NCBI RefSeq assembly: GCF_034424215.1
Contig: NZ_CP139960.1
Span: 558,001-622,000, forward strand
Source: Niabella yanshanensis
Lineage (GTDB): Bacteria; Bacteroidota; Bacteroidia; Chitinophagales; Chitinophagaceae
Length of the DNA stretch: 64,000 nucleotides
Direction of reading: 5' to 3'
Position numbers and translations under genes: made by a program. Shown here in pieces: positions 33,019 to 43,009 of the stretch; position 1 is the stretch's first letter, and each line of letters starts with the position of its first letter. Under the pieces are notes generated by a model. The model was not told the origin of the DNA and made no database searches. It was given only the letters and a program-made list of their open reading frames with translations.

Positions 33019-34206
33019 CTACACTAGTTCCCGCTCTGGTGCCTTTTGAATGATCCTTAGTTTTGCAACGGCCTTTTTCTTCTTCTTTTTCTTTTTACCC
33101 CACCAGATGTAAAATCCTGTGATAGGAAGTGAGGCGGCTATTAAACCCGTAAAGAATACCAGGGTACGACCCGCAAACCCGCCAATACCACCTGTATGAA
33201 TATCATAGGTCATTCTGTTCGCTTTTTCACCGGCATTGGCGTCTTTGTATAATCCCCAGTTAGAGGCGGTAAAACGCCGGGCGGTATATTGGTCAAAATA
33301 CAGGTTATCTGCAGGAGCATATTTACCTTCTTTTAAATACATGATCACGTTGACAGAAGCGCTATCCGAATCGGGTAACCTTACCTGGTAATGCTCAACA
33401 CCGGGGTAACTTTGTGTAGCGGTTTGAAGTATCTGATCAAGCGCCGGTCCGTCAGTGTTTACTCCGGGGTTTGCGGAAACGAATTTGGGAGGCGTGGGTC
33501 TTTCCTTACCACCGCTAAATAACCAGTACTCGGCTTTCATGACGCTTTCGAAGCTCCAGGCCAGGCCTGTGGCAACAATGAAAAACAACACCCAGCTGGC
33601 GTAAAAACCGAGCACTTTATGCAGATCATAGTTCAAACGCTTCGGAGACGCGTTCCACTTAACGGTATAGCTGCTTTTCCGGGCATTTTTGTTACGCGGC
33701 CACCAAAGAATAAGTCCGGAGATTACAATAACAGTGAAAAGAATCATACAAACAGCTACCACTACTTTACCTATTTGTTGCGGTAGCCATAAATACATAT
33801 GACCACGTAAAATAAACCGGAAAAACTCGGTCTCCGTATTGCTGGTTTTTAATACCTCGCCGCTGTATGGATTCAGGTATACTGCCCAATAATAGGGATC
33901 ACTACCTCTTTTAATAAAGTGTACAGTTACCGCACGATCTTTGGCGTAATAAATAATTCTTGTAGGTTTTTTACCCGGTAATTGCTTTGCGGCGATTTCA
34001 CTTAACCGGGAAATAGGCAGGTAGGCACGGGATTCTTCTTGTACAGTAAGATAGGGTTGCGTCAATCTGGACAACTCTGGCTGGTAGGCATAAATCGCGC
34101 CGGTGAGCCCCATAATAAAAAACACCAGCCCGGACACCAGTCCGAGCCAGAGGTGAAACCATTGAATAATCTTCTTAAACCGGCTTTTAGAGTTTGAACG
34201 AGACAC
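33019..34206 (-). CDS. PepSY-associated membrane protein, probable siderophore/iron reductase
   Basis: A 395-residue inner-membrane protein. A first helix near residues 12-38 (IIQWFHLWLGLVSGLVFFIMGLTGAIYAYQ) carries His residues of the kind that bind haem. Further helices are near 147-168, 200-225 and 355-378. Periplasmic PepSY-like segments lie between them. A lysine-rich run (KKKKKKKKA) follows the last helix on the cytoplasmic side. The family is thought to reduce ferric siderophores. It overlaps the end of the upstream TonB-receptor gene by 20 bases on the same strand, so both are translationally coupled and form an iron-uptake unit. Confidence 0.88.
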   Translation of the reverse strand: MSRSNSKSRFKKIIQWFHLWLGLVSGLVFFIMGLTGAIYAYQPELSRLTQPYLTVQEESRAYLPISRLSEIAAKQLPGKKPTRIIYYAKDRAVTVHFIKRGSDPYYWAVYLNPYSGEVLKTSNTETEFFRFILRGHMYLWLPQQIGKVVVAVCMILFTVIVISGLILWWPRNKNARKSSYTVKWNASPKRLNYDLHKVLGFYASWVLFFIVATGLAWSFESVMKAEYWLFSGGKERPTPPKFVSANPGVNTDGPALDQILQTATQSYPGVEHYQVRLPDSDSASVNVIMYLKEGKYAPADNLYFDQYTARRFTASNWGLYKDANAGEKANRMTYDIHTGGIGGFAGRTLVFFTGLIAASLPITGFYIWWGKKKKKKKKAVAKLRIIQKAPERELV

Positions 34207-36532
34207 TGGCTATAAAATTTGATGGTTTTTGCGGCGTTCCGTTATTATTCCAGTAACGCTCGTTGGAAAGGTTATTCCCTTTCAACGCAAAACGGTATCG
34301 CTGTGTATCATAAAATACCGACCCGCTCAATAATGTGTAGCCGGGAACCTTAAAGCTATTTGCCCCATCGTACCAGGAGTCTCCCACATAATTCACACCG
34401 GCGCCAAAACCTAATCCTTTTACTTTGTTTTCGGGTATGGTATAACTTACCCAGAGATTACCGATATTTTTAGGACTAAAAATCACGTTTTTACCCTGCT
34501 GTGCTGCCGGGGCGTTACGGTAACGGTTTTCGTTAAAGCCATAGCCCGCAACAATATTCATACCGGGTATAGGATTGGCAATCACTTCGGCTTCCACACC
34601 GCGGCTGCGCTGAGTGCCGTCCTGGAAGGTGAATTCTTTGCCTTCAATTGTTTCTTTGCGAGTCGAGTTGGTAACGCTGATATCATATACGCTTACGCTT
34701 CCCGCCAATTTGGTGTTAAATAAGTCGAATTTTACACCGCCCTCCAATTGGTTCCCGTATTGCGGCTTTAATACCAGGATCGTATTATCCGGCTGTGGTG
34801 TCGGCGGAAGGTTTACAAAACCGTTCATATAATTACCAAATACGGATAATTTGTTTGGAATAACCTGGTATACCAATCCAAACTTAGGGGATAATGATGT
34901 TTGATCATAAGCCCCCGTATACAAACCCGTTAACACGTTAAAAGTGCCTTTGGTGGAATAGCGGTCTACCCGCAGGCTTAGCATGGCTAATAGATGGTCT
35001 GTAATATTGACTACGTCCGAGGCATAAATACTGGCATTTTTAGCCACAGTTGACGTAGTAATAAAACCCTGCCCGGATGAAATCGAGTCAATGGCAGGAC
35101 GGCTCATACCGGGTACCGGCCGGTTTAAGTTAATAGTGCCAAAATTAACGGTGGCACGATACAGATCATTATAGTTATGGTTATAATCAATACCGACTAC
35201 CATGCGGTTACGAATAGAACCGATCTTAAAATCTCCTATAAAATTTTGCTGTACTTCTATATTGCCAAAAGTTTCCGGGGTTTGGTTTCGCACCACACGG
35301 CTGACAGTTGAGTCGGTGATCATATTTAAAGCAGTCCAGTAGAGGTTCTTATAATAACCAACAGAGTACAGGTAATTGGTTTGTGATTTCCATTGATCGG
35401 AAATTTTATATTCTACCTGTGCCTGTATATTATTGATACCGTTATTTACATCGATACTGTTGTTGATATATGATTTTTTATAATCAAGTGGCAGGTCTTT
35501 GAAATTGCGCGCTGTGGTATTACCTATTCCAAATGAAACAACTGTATAATTTCCACGCGTCATTTCCATATCCAGTGTCAACTTCAGCCGGTCGTTCACC
35601 TGGTAAGAAAAAGTAGGAGCAATGGTATAGTTTTTATTAAATCCCTGGTCCTGGAAGCTTCCTTCCGATTGTGCAGCAGCATTGATGCGGAATAAGGCGG
35701 TTTTCTCTTTATTGATAGGTGTATTAATGTCTGCTGTTACGCGGCCAAATTCAAAGCTACCGCCGGCAACGCTGATCTCGCCGCCAAATTCTTCATAAGG
35801 GCGTTTGGTCACGTAATTATAAACACCGCCAAAAGTTACGTTCCGGTTACTTCCGAACAGCGTGCCGGATGGCCCTTTGATGGACTCTATACGCTCAAGA
35901 ATTGCAGGGTTGAGCGGCACAATGGCGCTGGTAGCCATCCCATTTCTCATACCAATGGTGGTAGAAAAACCTCTCATGCTTAAACCCATCGATCCTCCTG
36001 CGGAGAAATTGGGTACAGAGCCGGGTATATTGCGATAGAGGTCGGTGCGTTCAATAATCAACTGCTCCTGTATCAAAGCACGGCCAACAACATTATAGAC
36101 CTGCGGATTTTCCAGGTTTTTTAACGGCATACGTGCTACGTATTCGCTTGATTTATAAACAAATTTATTTTTGGAATTCGTTACAATCACTTCCTGCAAC
36201 TGGCTATTGGATATACTGATCTGAAAATCAGCAGTCGTAGTTTGTCCGGAGTTAACGGTAACTGATTTTTTCAAAGTTTCATAACCGACAAAAGAAGCTT
36301 CCAGTTCATAGTCGCCGGCCGGTAGCTTATTGAGCGTATAAAAACCGGCCTCATCACTGATCACATTTCTGCTGGTGCCTACCAGGGTAATTGTTACATA
36401 GGGGGCTGGCTGGTTATCGCTGGTGATTACCCTTCCTTTTACAGTTCCCGACTGAGCTACAGCAGCACTACCCGCCATCATCAAAACAAATAACATCATC
36501 CATTGGTACCTAAACCCAGATCGTTTCATCAA
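34187..36532 (-). CDS. TonB-dependent siderophore-type receptor
   Basis: A 781-residue outer-membrane receptor. The signal peptide (ending SAAVAQ) is followed by a carboxypeptidase-regulatory-like domain (about residues 28-110; GTVKGRVITSDNQPAPYVTITLVG). A plug domain (about 120-260; SMGLSMRGFSTTIG, then IKGPSGTLFGS) follows, and then a 22-strand barrel ending in SVSFKL, an aromatic/hydrophobic C-terminus. The GPSG and NYVTKRP motifs fit siderophore receptors better than SusC. The partner gene downstream encodes a PepSY-type reductase. Iron-dependent control is likely, but no Fur box was identified. Confidence 0.92.
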   Translation of the reverse strand: MMKRSGFRYQWMMLFVLMMAGSAAVAQSGTVKGRVITSDNQPAPYVTITLVGTSRNVISDEAGFYTLNKLPAGDYELEASFVGYETLKKSVTVNSGQTTTADFQISISNSQLQEVIVTNSKNKFVYKSSEYVARMPLKNLENPQVYNVVGRALIQEQLIIERTDLYRNIPGSVPNFSAGGSMGLSMRGFSTTIGMRNGMATSAIVPLNPAILERIESIKGPSGTLFGSNRNVTFGGVYNYVTKRPYEEFGGEISVAGGSFEFGRVTADINTPINKEKTALFRINAAAQSEGSFQDQGFNKNYTIAPTFSYQVNDRLKLTLDMEMTRGNYTVVSFGIGNTTARNFKDLPLDYKKSYINNSIDVNNGINNIQAQVEYKISDQWKSQTNYLYSVGYYKNLYWTALNMITDSTVSRVVRNQTPETFGNIEVQQNFIGDFKIGSIRNRMVVGIDYNHNYNDLYRATVNFGTINLNRPVPGMSRPAIDSISSGQGFITTSTVAKNASIYASDVVNITDHLLAMLSLRVDRYSTKGTFNVLTGLYTGAYDQTSLSPKFGLVYQVIPNKLSVFGNYMNGFVNLPPTPQPDNTILVLKPQYGNQLEGGVKFDLFNTKLAGSVSVYDISVTNSTRKETIEGKEFTFQDGTQRSRGVEAEVIANPIPGMNIVAGYGFNENRYRNAPAAQQGKNVIFSPKNIGNLWVSYTIPENKVKGLGFGAGVNYVGDSWYDGANSFKVPGYTLLSGSVFYDTQRYRFALKGNNLSNERYWNNNGTPQKPSNFIASVSFKL

Positions 36533-37072
36533 AGTGATTTAAAGATTCTTAAAAAATTTTCCGAAGGTATCGAACCGCTGAAATAAGCATTTACGAAATG
36601 CGGAAATTTTAAAATGACATTGTAGAACATTATCAAACCGGAATCACCGGATTGGGGCGAAAAGCATCGCCTTTGCAGACAATGATTCTAAACTTTTGAA
36701 GAAATTTCACTTATGACCTGGTTGCAGTGGCGGTAACTTTTTGTATCCCTTTATCTTGAGCCGGGACTTCAATAGAAGCATTTTGAATATTTACTATTAT
36801 TTAATAATAATCAATAAATTAAGCCCAACACCTCTATTAAAACTATCGATAACAATAAAGGAGACACCATTTGCTGCGACATTGTCTATTGTACCAATTA
36901 CAGTAAATAACTTACCACCGGCCACTGCTTCTATATCATCGCTGAAAGACCAGAACCGGCTTTATTTGTTTTTGAAAGTTATCTTCGTATCAGACGGTAA
37001 AAATCAAAATAGCGTAGTAGGACAGGCTGAGACCGGCGAAATAAAGTTTTCTCAACTTTTACTTCAATATAA
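36533..37072. other. 540-base intergenic region
   Basis: Upstream of the siderophore receptor gene on one side and of the phosphatase gene on the other. A 111-codon plus-strand frame (36741-37076) has low-complexity stretches and no recognisable domain, so I do not call it. No clear promoter box or Fur-like palindrome seen. Confidence 0.5.
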
Positions 37073-37579
37073 ATGAATCTATTAAAAAAGGCTTTCCCAT
37101 TGATTCTAATCCTGCTTTTTACAGCAGGAACGGGCGCAGCTCAAAAAGATTCCATTACTAAAGTATTTATTATACGTCATGCGGAAAAAGCTGATGACGG
37201 GTCAAAAGACCCGCCTTTATCAGAGGCAGGGAAAAACAGGGCCGCCGCTCTGGCTAAAACATTCTCAAAAACCCGTATCGATGGGATTTACAGCACACCT
37301 TATAAAACCAGGGAAACCGTGAGCGTTTTAAGCGCTCAGACTGGTGTATCTGTTGTAAACTATAATCCCATGGATACAGAAGCAATCTGGTCGCTGGTGC
37401 GCAATCAAAAAGGGAAAAACCTGTTATTTGCAGGGCATTCTAATACAGTTCCTTTAATATTGAACCGGCTCACCCAAAGCGAGGGGTACAAAGATTTACC
37501 GGAAACCAAATTTGATAATATCTGGATCCTTTTGCTAAAAGGTACTGAACTGGTAGACCTGATCCATTTAACCTATTGA
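37073..37579 (+). CDS. Histidine phosphatase family protein, secreted
   Basis: A 168-residue member of the phosphoglycerate-mutase-like (SixA-type) histidine phosphatases. A signal peptide (residues 1-23, ending GAAQ) implies export. The catalytic RHG-type motif reads IRHAEKADD, and the second catalytic His is in LLFAGHSNTVP. The family transfers phosphate through a phosphohistidine. Short secreted members are common in Bacteroidota, with unknown substrates. It is a lone gene on the plus strand. Confidence 0.9.
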   Translation: MNLLKKAFPLILILLFTAGTGAAQKDSITKVFIIRHAEKADDGSKDPPLSEAGKNRAAALAKTFSKTRIDGIYSTPYKTRETVSVLSAQTGVSVVNYNPMDTEAIWSLVRNQKGKNLLFAGHSNTVPLILNRLTQSEGYKDLPETKFDNIWILLLKGTELVDLIHLTY

Positions 37580-37690
37580 ATAGGGATTGCTTTCATCTGT
37601 AGTTACTGGCAGCTCATGTAAAAACAGGCTACCAGCCCGATAAGTATTTTCAAAATCCTGTTTAAAAGCATTTCTCCTTTATTAAAGAGC

Positions 37691-38293
37691 TCAGGCCTCT
37701 CCATTCCATTCCTTATAAAAGCGCTCCAAAAATGCTTCCAGGTAACCATGCCGTTCCAAAGCAATTTGTTTAGCGGTTGCCGTATTCATCAAATCTTTTA
37801 GCTTCAACAGCTTATCATAAAAATGTTGGAGGGTGGTCTGATCCGGCTGTTGAGGATTGTGAATCTCTCTTTGTTTGCTGCCACCAAAAGCAAAAACTCT
37901 GGCTAATCCAATAGCTCCAATAGCATCCAGTCTGTCGGCATCCTGTACAATTTTAGCTTCGATGGTCTCCGCTATTTTCCCCTTGCTAAAAGAAACCTGG
38001 GAAACAATGGCTGTAACCTGTGAAGTTACATGCTCAGGTACGTTCAATTGATTCAGCATCGCTGTTATTTGTTCTTCAGACCGGTCCACTCCATTATTGA
38101 GCTTATGGTCTCCCACATCATGCATCCAGGCAGCCAGCTCCGTCAGGAAAAGATTCGCATTTTCCTGGCGGGCTATTCGCAATGCCATTTTTACGACCCT
38201 TTCCAGGTGAAAAAAATCATGCCCCGTACCTTCACCCGAAAATTCCCGGTACACATAAGTTCTTACGGCGTCTAAAATTAACTGCTCATCCAT
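37691..38293 (-). CDS. HD-domain phosphohydrolase
   Basis: A 200-residue metal-dependent hydrolase of the HD superfamily. Its core reads HDFFHLERVVKMALRIAR, then AAWMHDVGDHK (the HD pair with metal ligands) and IVQDADRLDAIGAIGLARVF. This pattern is shared with the YedJ-like group of uncharacterised nucleotide hydrolases. I start at the ATG at 38293 because the frame's extra 13 residues up to 38332 do not fit the family. The substrate is unknown. The sulfatase gene stop lies 60 bases upstream on the same strand. Confidence 0.88.
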   Translation of the reverse strand: MDEQLILDAVRTYVYREFSGEGTGHDFFHLERVVKMALRIARQENANLFLTELAAWMHDVGDHKLNNGVDRSEEQITAMLNQLNVPEHVTSQVTAIVSQVSFSKGKIAETIEAKIVQDADRLDAIGAIGLARVFAFGGSKQREIHNPQQPDQTTLQHFYDKLLKLKDLMNTATAKQIALERHGYLEAFLERFYKEWNGEA

Positions 38294-38353
38294 AGCCGGT
38301 AAAGATAGGGCTCTGCAAAACAACCTGTACAATAACCACTCTCTTTTCAGGGA

Positions 38354-39904
38354 CTAGCGATCTCTCTGGTATCCCTTTTCCTTTTCCTTTAAAAGCAGTG
38401 TTTTCAATGCGGCTACTTTTTCCGGTTTTTCATCGGCGAGGTTCCTGGTTTCCGCCAAATCCGTTTTGAGGTGGTACAATTGATCTACAGAAGCATTGCC
38501 CGATTGGGTTCGGGTTAATTCATAAAAAGCAGGAGATGCATTAGGAGCAATATATTTCCATTCGCCATCAGAAACAGAGAGTGATGTGGATGATTCTATA
38601 ATGTATTGCCTGCCTGTATTACTGGTTCCTAACAAGGCTTTAAGCTGGTCCTGGCTGTCTGTAACCTGCGCGGGTAGCTGTTTTTGCCCTACTAATGCCG
38701 CAAAAGATGCCAAAAGGTCTACCTGGGAAATAAGCGCCCCGGATGTTCCGCTTTTTACGTGGGCGGGCCAGCTTACAATAAACGGCACCCGGGTACCGCC
38801 TTCAAAATTACTGTATTTTCCGCCCCGGGTATGCAGGGGTCCCCATGGCTTATGATCACCTAATAATGCTTCAGCTCCGTCCTGGTAGCCGTCATCTATC
38901 ACCGGGCCATTATCACTGCTGATAACAAGGAGCGTGTTGTCGAACAAACCGTTCTCTTTTAAAGTCCTTATAATTTCGCCTACAGTCCAGTCAAACTGGA
39001 GGATCGCATCACCCCGGAATCCCATGCCGCTTTTTCCCGCAAAACGGCGATGTGGATACCTGGGAACATGAATATCATTGGTACCCACATAAAGGAAGAA
39101 GGGTTCTTTTGTATGCTTTTTAATAAAACCGGTTGCTCTTGCGGCAATAGTGTCCGCAATATATTCGTCCTGCCATAATGCTTTACCGCCACCTTTCATG
39201 TAACCAATACGGGAGATACCATTAACAATCGCCTGGTTATGTCCATGATTCGGTGAGGGCTTTAATTTAGTAAGCAGTTCAGGGCGATCTTTACCCAGGG
39301 GTTCGCCCGGGAAGGGTTCTTTATAGCTTACCGCAATAGGTGCAGAGGCATCATGATTAGCTACGCGCTGGTTCTCTACCCAAACGCAGGGTACCCGGTC
39401 GCCGGTAGCTGCCATCAGAAAGGAATAGTCAAATCCAATATCTACAGGCCCGGGGGTAATGAAGCCGTTCCAATTCTGGTCTCCTTGCTGATCTCCCAGG
39501 CCCAGGTGCCATTTGCCGATAGCCCCGGTTGTGTAACCAGCCTGGCGGAACATATCAGCCATGGTAAACTGCTCGGGGCTTATCACCATTCCCGCATCTC
39601 CTGTTGCAATTCCTGTTCCTTTTTTGCGCCAGTTGTATTCACCTGTAAAAATCGAATAACGGGAGGGGGTACAGGTAGATGCAGTTGTATGGGCATCTGA
39701 AAAAACCAGGCCTTTTCTAGTCACCTGATCGATATGGGGTGTATGAACAGCCTTTGCACCATAGCAACTTAGATCACCGTAGCCTATATCATCAGCGATG
39801 ATCAGGATAACATTTTGTGGTTTTACATGATGTTGGCTATAGGAAAAAAAGGAGGATAACAATAGTCCTGCTATTAACGGGATCTGCTTATTTATTGTAA
39901 ACAT
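38354..39904 (-). CDS. Type I sulfatase (arylsulfatase family), secreted
   Basis: A 516-residue sulfatase. The signal peptide ends near SYSQ (residues 21-24). The catalytic Cys78 lies in the CTPSR motif (STCTPSRYSIFTGEYNW), where a formylglycine-generating enzyme would modify it. The metal site begins with ILIIADDIGYGDL, and GKWHLG and SSDNGP are the other family signatures. Such enzymes release sulfate from aryl or sugar esters. No anaerobic maturase is in the window. The promoter region at 39984 contains an inverted repeat shared with the divergent OMP gene. Confidence 0.92.
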   Translation of the reverse strand: MFTINKQIPLIAGLLLSSFFSYSQHHVKPQNVILIIADDIGYGDLSCYGAKAVHTPHIDQVTRKGLVFSDAHTTASTCTPSRYSIFTGEYNWRKKGTGIATGDAGMVISPEQFTMADMFRQAGYTTGAIGKWHLGLGDQQGDQNWNGFITPGPVDIGFDYSFLMAATGDRVPCVWVENQRVANHDASAPIAVSYKEPFPGEPLGKDRPELLTKLKPSPNHGHNQAIVNGISRIGYMKGGGKALWQDEYIADTIAARATGFIKKHTKEPFFLYVGTNDIHVPRYPHRRFAGKSGMGFRGDAILQFDWTVGEIIRTLKENGLFDNTLLVISSDNGPVIDDGYQDGAEALLGDHKPWGPLHTRGGKYSNFEGGTRVPFIVSWPAHVKSGTSGALISQVDLLASFAALVGQKQLPAQVTDSQDQLKALLGTSNTGRQYIIESSTSLSVSDGEWKYIAPNASPAFYELTRTQSGNASVDQLYHLKTDLAETRNLADEKPEKVAALKTLLLKEKEKGYQRDR

Positions 39905-39974
39905 TAGGCCGGATACTTCGTGAGTGAATAAAAATTTATAACTACCAATTAATAGTTGGGTCGATACAAGACAA

Positions 39975-40015
39975 GCGATAAAACAAATGTAATTCTAAAA
40001 ATATTGTTTTATCGC
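39975..40015. promoter_or_regulatory. 12-bp inverted repeat, candidate operator
   Basis: GCGATAAAACAA at 39975-39986 and TTGTTTTATCGC at 40004-40015 are perfect complements with a 17-base spacer. The left arm overlaps the sulfatase -7 box. It is not followed by a T-run, and it lies mid-way between divergent genes, so an operator is more likely than a terminator. Confidence 0.5.
39984..39991 (-). promoter_or_regulatory. Candidate -7 box of the sulfatase gene
   Basis: On the minus strand TACATTTG matches TAnnTTTG, 80 bases before the ATG at 39904. It overlaps the left arm of the inverted repeat. Confidence 0.4.
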
Positions 40016-40227
40016 CTCAGACAGGTGCAAACGATTGCGCTTTTTATTTGTAACTTTTTACCTGGCTCAAACGATACACATAAGGAAAGCCGCCATCTGT
40101 ATTAAAAAAGATATTACATGACGGTGCTCCGGGCCAAATTTCACCAAATGGTGAAATCCAGCATGATATTTTCTAATTTCGCTTTCTAAAAAGTTAACTG
40201 ACTTGTCAGAACTGCTACATAACCAAT

Positions 40228-42963
40228 ATGCTATATAAGTACATCTTGCTGAGTTTAACGCTTGTTTTAAGCGCCTGCCTGCCCGTTTTTGCCCAAAAAG
40301 CCGCCATTACCGGTACTGTGAAAGACACCAGTTCGGGTATCAACCTGCTCAATGCCAGTGTGGTATTATTGAACGGAAAGGATTCTTTTATCCTGAAAGA
40401 TACCCGCGTGGACAGAGAGGGTAAATTCTCTTTTCAAAACCTGTCGGACACCGCACAATACGTTTTGTTTTTTACCTACCCCCGGTACGTAGATTACTCT
40501 CATAAGGTAGACATGAAAAATAGTATTAAAGGCATATTGAATATGGATAATGTGAGCCTGATACCCAAAGAAAAGTTATTGGAGCAGGTGATTGTTTCCT
40601 CCAAGGCGGCTGCTATAAAAATAAAAGGAGACACTACCGAGTACCTGGCCGATAGCTTCAGGGTTCAGCCTAATGCCTCTGTGGAAGATCTCCTAAAAGA
40701 GTTACCGGGTTTACAGATTGACCAGTTTGGTAATATTACCGCACAGGGACAAAAGGTAAAAAAGGTTTTGGTAGATGGAGAAGAGTTTTTTAGTGATGAT
40801 CCAACCCTGGTTACCCGCAACCTCCGTGCTGACATGATTGATAAAGTGCAGGTATTTGATAAAAAATCGGATGCCGCGGCTTTTACAGGTATAGAAGATG
40901 GCGTGAGAGACAAAACCATTAACCTGAAAATAAAAGAAGATAAAAATCATGGCCTTTTTGGCAAGGCCGAAGCCGGAGCGGGTACTAACGGGCGGTACAA
41001 TGCGCAGGGCGTAGCCAATCTTTTTAAAGGCAAAAGGCGGATGTCCGCTTATGGAACTGTAAGTAATATTGGCCGTACAGGATTAGGTTCTGCAGATAAA
41101 GAAAAGATCGGGGACGATGACCAGGGTGGAGAAAACTATTCAGGAAAGGGCTTACCTAAAGCCATATCGGGAGGCGTACACTATGATAAAAAATGGAATA
41201 CTGATAAAGAGTCTATCAACGGTAATTATAAATTAAATCTCCTGGATGTGGAAGGGGAGGAAGTGACCAATTCACAAAATAATATTCCTACAGGATTGAT
41301 ACTAAGTAACGCCAACAGTAATTTTAATAATTCGAGCGTTAGTCATAAAGCCAATGCTAAATACATTCTAAAATCTGATACCACTTCTACTTTTACGGTT
41401 TTCGCTGATGGTACTATCAGTAACAGTAAAAACTCCAACAATAGTCGTACGAACAACCTCAGAGGCGATAACACGCGGCTGTATGATAATACCAGCTCAG
41501 GGTTTAACGATTATGATATCAATACGTTAAACCTGAATCTGTCCTGGGAGAAAAAGCTGAAGAAATACGGGAGAACTATTTCCGTTTATTCGAGGAACAA
41601 CTTCTCCAGCGATGCTTCAAAAGGGGAGAGCCGATCCAACAGCAATTTCTTTGACATAAACAATAACCCGGACAGCTCGGCCCTTCTGCATTTAAGGAGA
41701 ATCATGAATGATGACTGGCGTACGTTAAGTTTGAATGTAAACTATACAGAACCCCTGACCTCAAAATTATCTTTGATAGTAAACTACACTTTTAATAACG
41801 AGGACAACAGGGACGATAAGCGATCTTTTAACCTGGCTGATCATCCCTCCGGTGATGTGATTGATACGGCTTTCAGTACCAAGATGAATGCAACGGTTTG
41901 GGGCAACCAGGCTGGCGCGGCATTGAATTATGCCTTCAAGAAAATGACCGTTAAAATAGGCAATAATGTAAAGCGGATAACTATGGATATCGAAGATAAT
42001 TATACCTTGCTTCAGCTGAACCGGTCTTTCACCAATTGGTACCCCAGCGCCAGCTTTAACTATAAATTCAGCAATTACAAAGCCATTAACATCAGTTACA
42101 ACGGCTCATCGCAAAATCCGGCACGTAACCAGCTGATGCCCTTTAGGTACAATAATTCCCAGCTCACTACTTATGAGACAAACACCCATCTGGAAAACAG
42201 TTTCAATAACAGCTTTAACGGTTACTTCTATGCAAGCAAAATTGTAACAAATGTCTATTACGGAGCTAATTTCAATTATACACTTACTTCCAACCCTATC
42301 ACCCAATCTATCTTAGTAAATCCTTCAGGCGCTTATACTTACCGCTTTGTAAATATGGATGGGTATACGAATAATAACTATTATCTAAATACTTATTACT
42401 CTAAAAAAATTAAAGGAGTAGATATACAAACAGGAGTGGGCCTGAACTTTAGCGGGGGAACTTCTTACAGCCCTATTAATAATGAGATCAACAAACTCAA
42501 CTATAATACGTCAGCCTTTGCTGTTGAGTTGCACAAAACAAAATTCAAAAGTTATTCCTTTTACTTATTGGCGCAGATTGGCTACACCATCAATAAGTCA
42601 TCTTTACAGCCCGAAACAAAGAATAATTACCTTTTTACTACTGTTAACCCTTCGTTAGATGTATACTTCCTGAAGAAGTTCCAGTTGCATACCGATGCAG
42701 TATACCTGTGGCAGGAAAAGACACAGGCTTTTGCCAATGATTTTAACCGCACCATCTGGAACGCATGGATCGGCAGAAATCTTTTAAAGAACGATCAACT
42801 CACGGTAAAGATCTCCTGCAATGATATTCTAAACCAGAATAATGGTTATGAGCGAACAGCCACCAATACTTTTTTCTCGGAGAACCGGTATAGCACTATC
42901 CGCCGGTTCTTTATGATCGGTGCCACCTGGAGCTTTACAAAATTTAATAATCTTAAACAATAG
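40228..42963 (+). CDS. Outer-membrane beta-barrel protein, TonB-receptor-like
   Basis: A 911-residue outer-membrane protein. The signal peptide ends at VFAQ. A carboxypeptidase-regulatory-like domain (about residues 26-110; ITGTVKDTSSGINLLNASVVLL) is followed by a plug-like region (about 120-240; VEDLLKELPGLQIDQFGNITAQGQ, VDGEEFFSDDP) and a large barrel rich in aromatic and Asn/Ser turns. It fits the outer membrane beta-barrel family often paired with a GLPGLI protein, as here (the next gene). A TonB box was not recognised. The substrate is unknown; a role in protein or peptide handling is only a suggestion from the pairing in other genomes. Confidence 0.88.
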   Translation: MLYKYILLSLTLVLSACLPVFAQKAAITGTVKDTSSGINLLNASVVLLNGKDSFILKDTRVDREGKFSFQNLSDTAQYVLFFTYPRYVDYSHKVDMKNSIKGILNMDNVSLIPKEKLLEQVIVSSKAAAIKIKGDTTEYLADSFRVQPNASVEDLLKELPGLQIDQFGNITAQGQKVKKVLVDGEEFFSDDPTLVTRNLRADMIDKVQVFDKKSDAAAFTGIEDGVRDKTINLKIKEDKNHGLFGKAEAGAGTNGRYNAQGVANLFKGKRRMSAYGTVSNIGRTGLGSADKEKIGDDDQGGENYSGKGLPKAISGGVHYDKKWNTDKESINGNYKLNLLDVEGEEVTNSQNNIPTGLILSNANSNFNNSSVSHKANAKYILKSDTTSTFTVFADGTISNSKNSNNSRTNNLRGDNTRLYDNTSSGFNDYDINTLNLNLSWEKKLKKYGRTISVYSRNNFSSDASKGESRSNSNFFDINNNPDSSALLHLRRIMNDDWRTLSLNVNYTEPLTSKLSLIVNYTFNNEDNRDDKRSFNLADHPSGDVIDTAFSTKMNATVWGNQAGAALNYAFKKMTVKIGNNVKRITMDIEDNYTLLQLNRSFTNWYPSASFNYKFSNYKAINISYNGSSQNPARNQLMPFRYNNSQLTTYETNTHLENSFNNSFNGYFYASKIVTNVYYGANFNYTLTSNPITQSILVNPSGAYTYRFVNMDGYTNNNYYLNTYYSKKIKGVDIQTGVGLNFSGGTSYSPINNEINKLNYNTSAFAVELHKTKFKSYSFYLLAQIGYTINKSSLQPETKNNYLFTTVNPSLDVYFLKKFQLHTDAVYLWQEKTQAFANDFNRTIWNAWIGRNLLKNDQLTVKISCNDILNQNNGYERTATNTFFSENRYSTIRRFFMIGATWSFTKFNNLKQ

Positions 42964-43009
42964 GTGCTGATAACTGTATCAATTGCTATCACTTACCCAA
43001 ATCAAATTC

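Larger units (their letters stand above)
39905..40227. other. 323-base divergent intergenic region
   Basis: Separates the sulfatase (minus) and the OMP gene (plus). Its main feature is the 12-bp inverted repeat at 39975-40015 overlapping a minus-strand -7 box. I see no other element. Confidence 0.5.

Noticed and set aside
36741-37076. 111-codon plus-strand frame before the histidine phosphatase gene.
   Set aside because: No family pattern, low-complexity stretches, and it overlaps the next start codon. Not supported as a gene.
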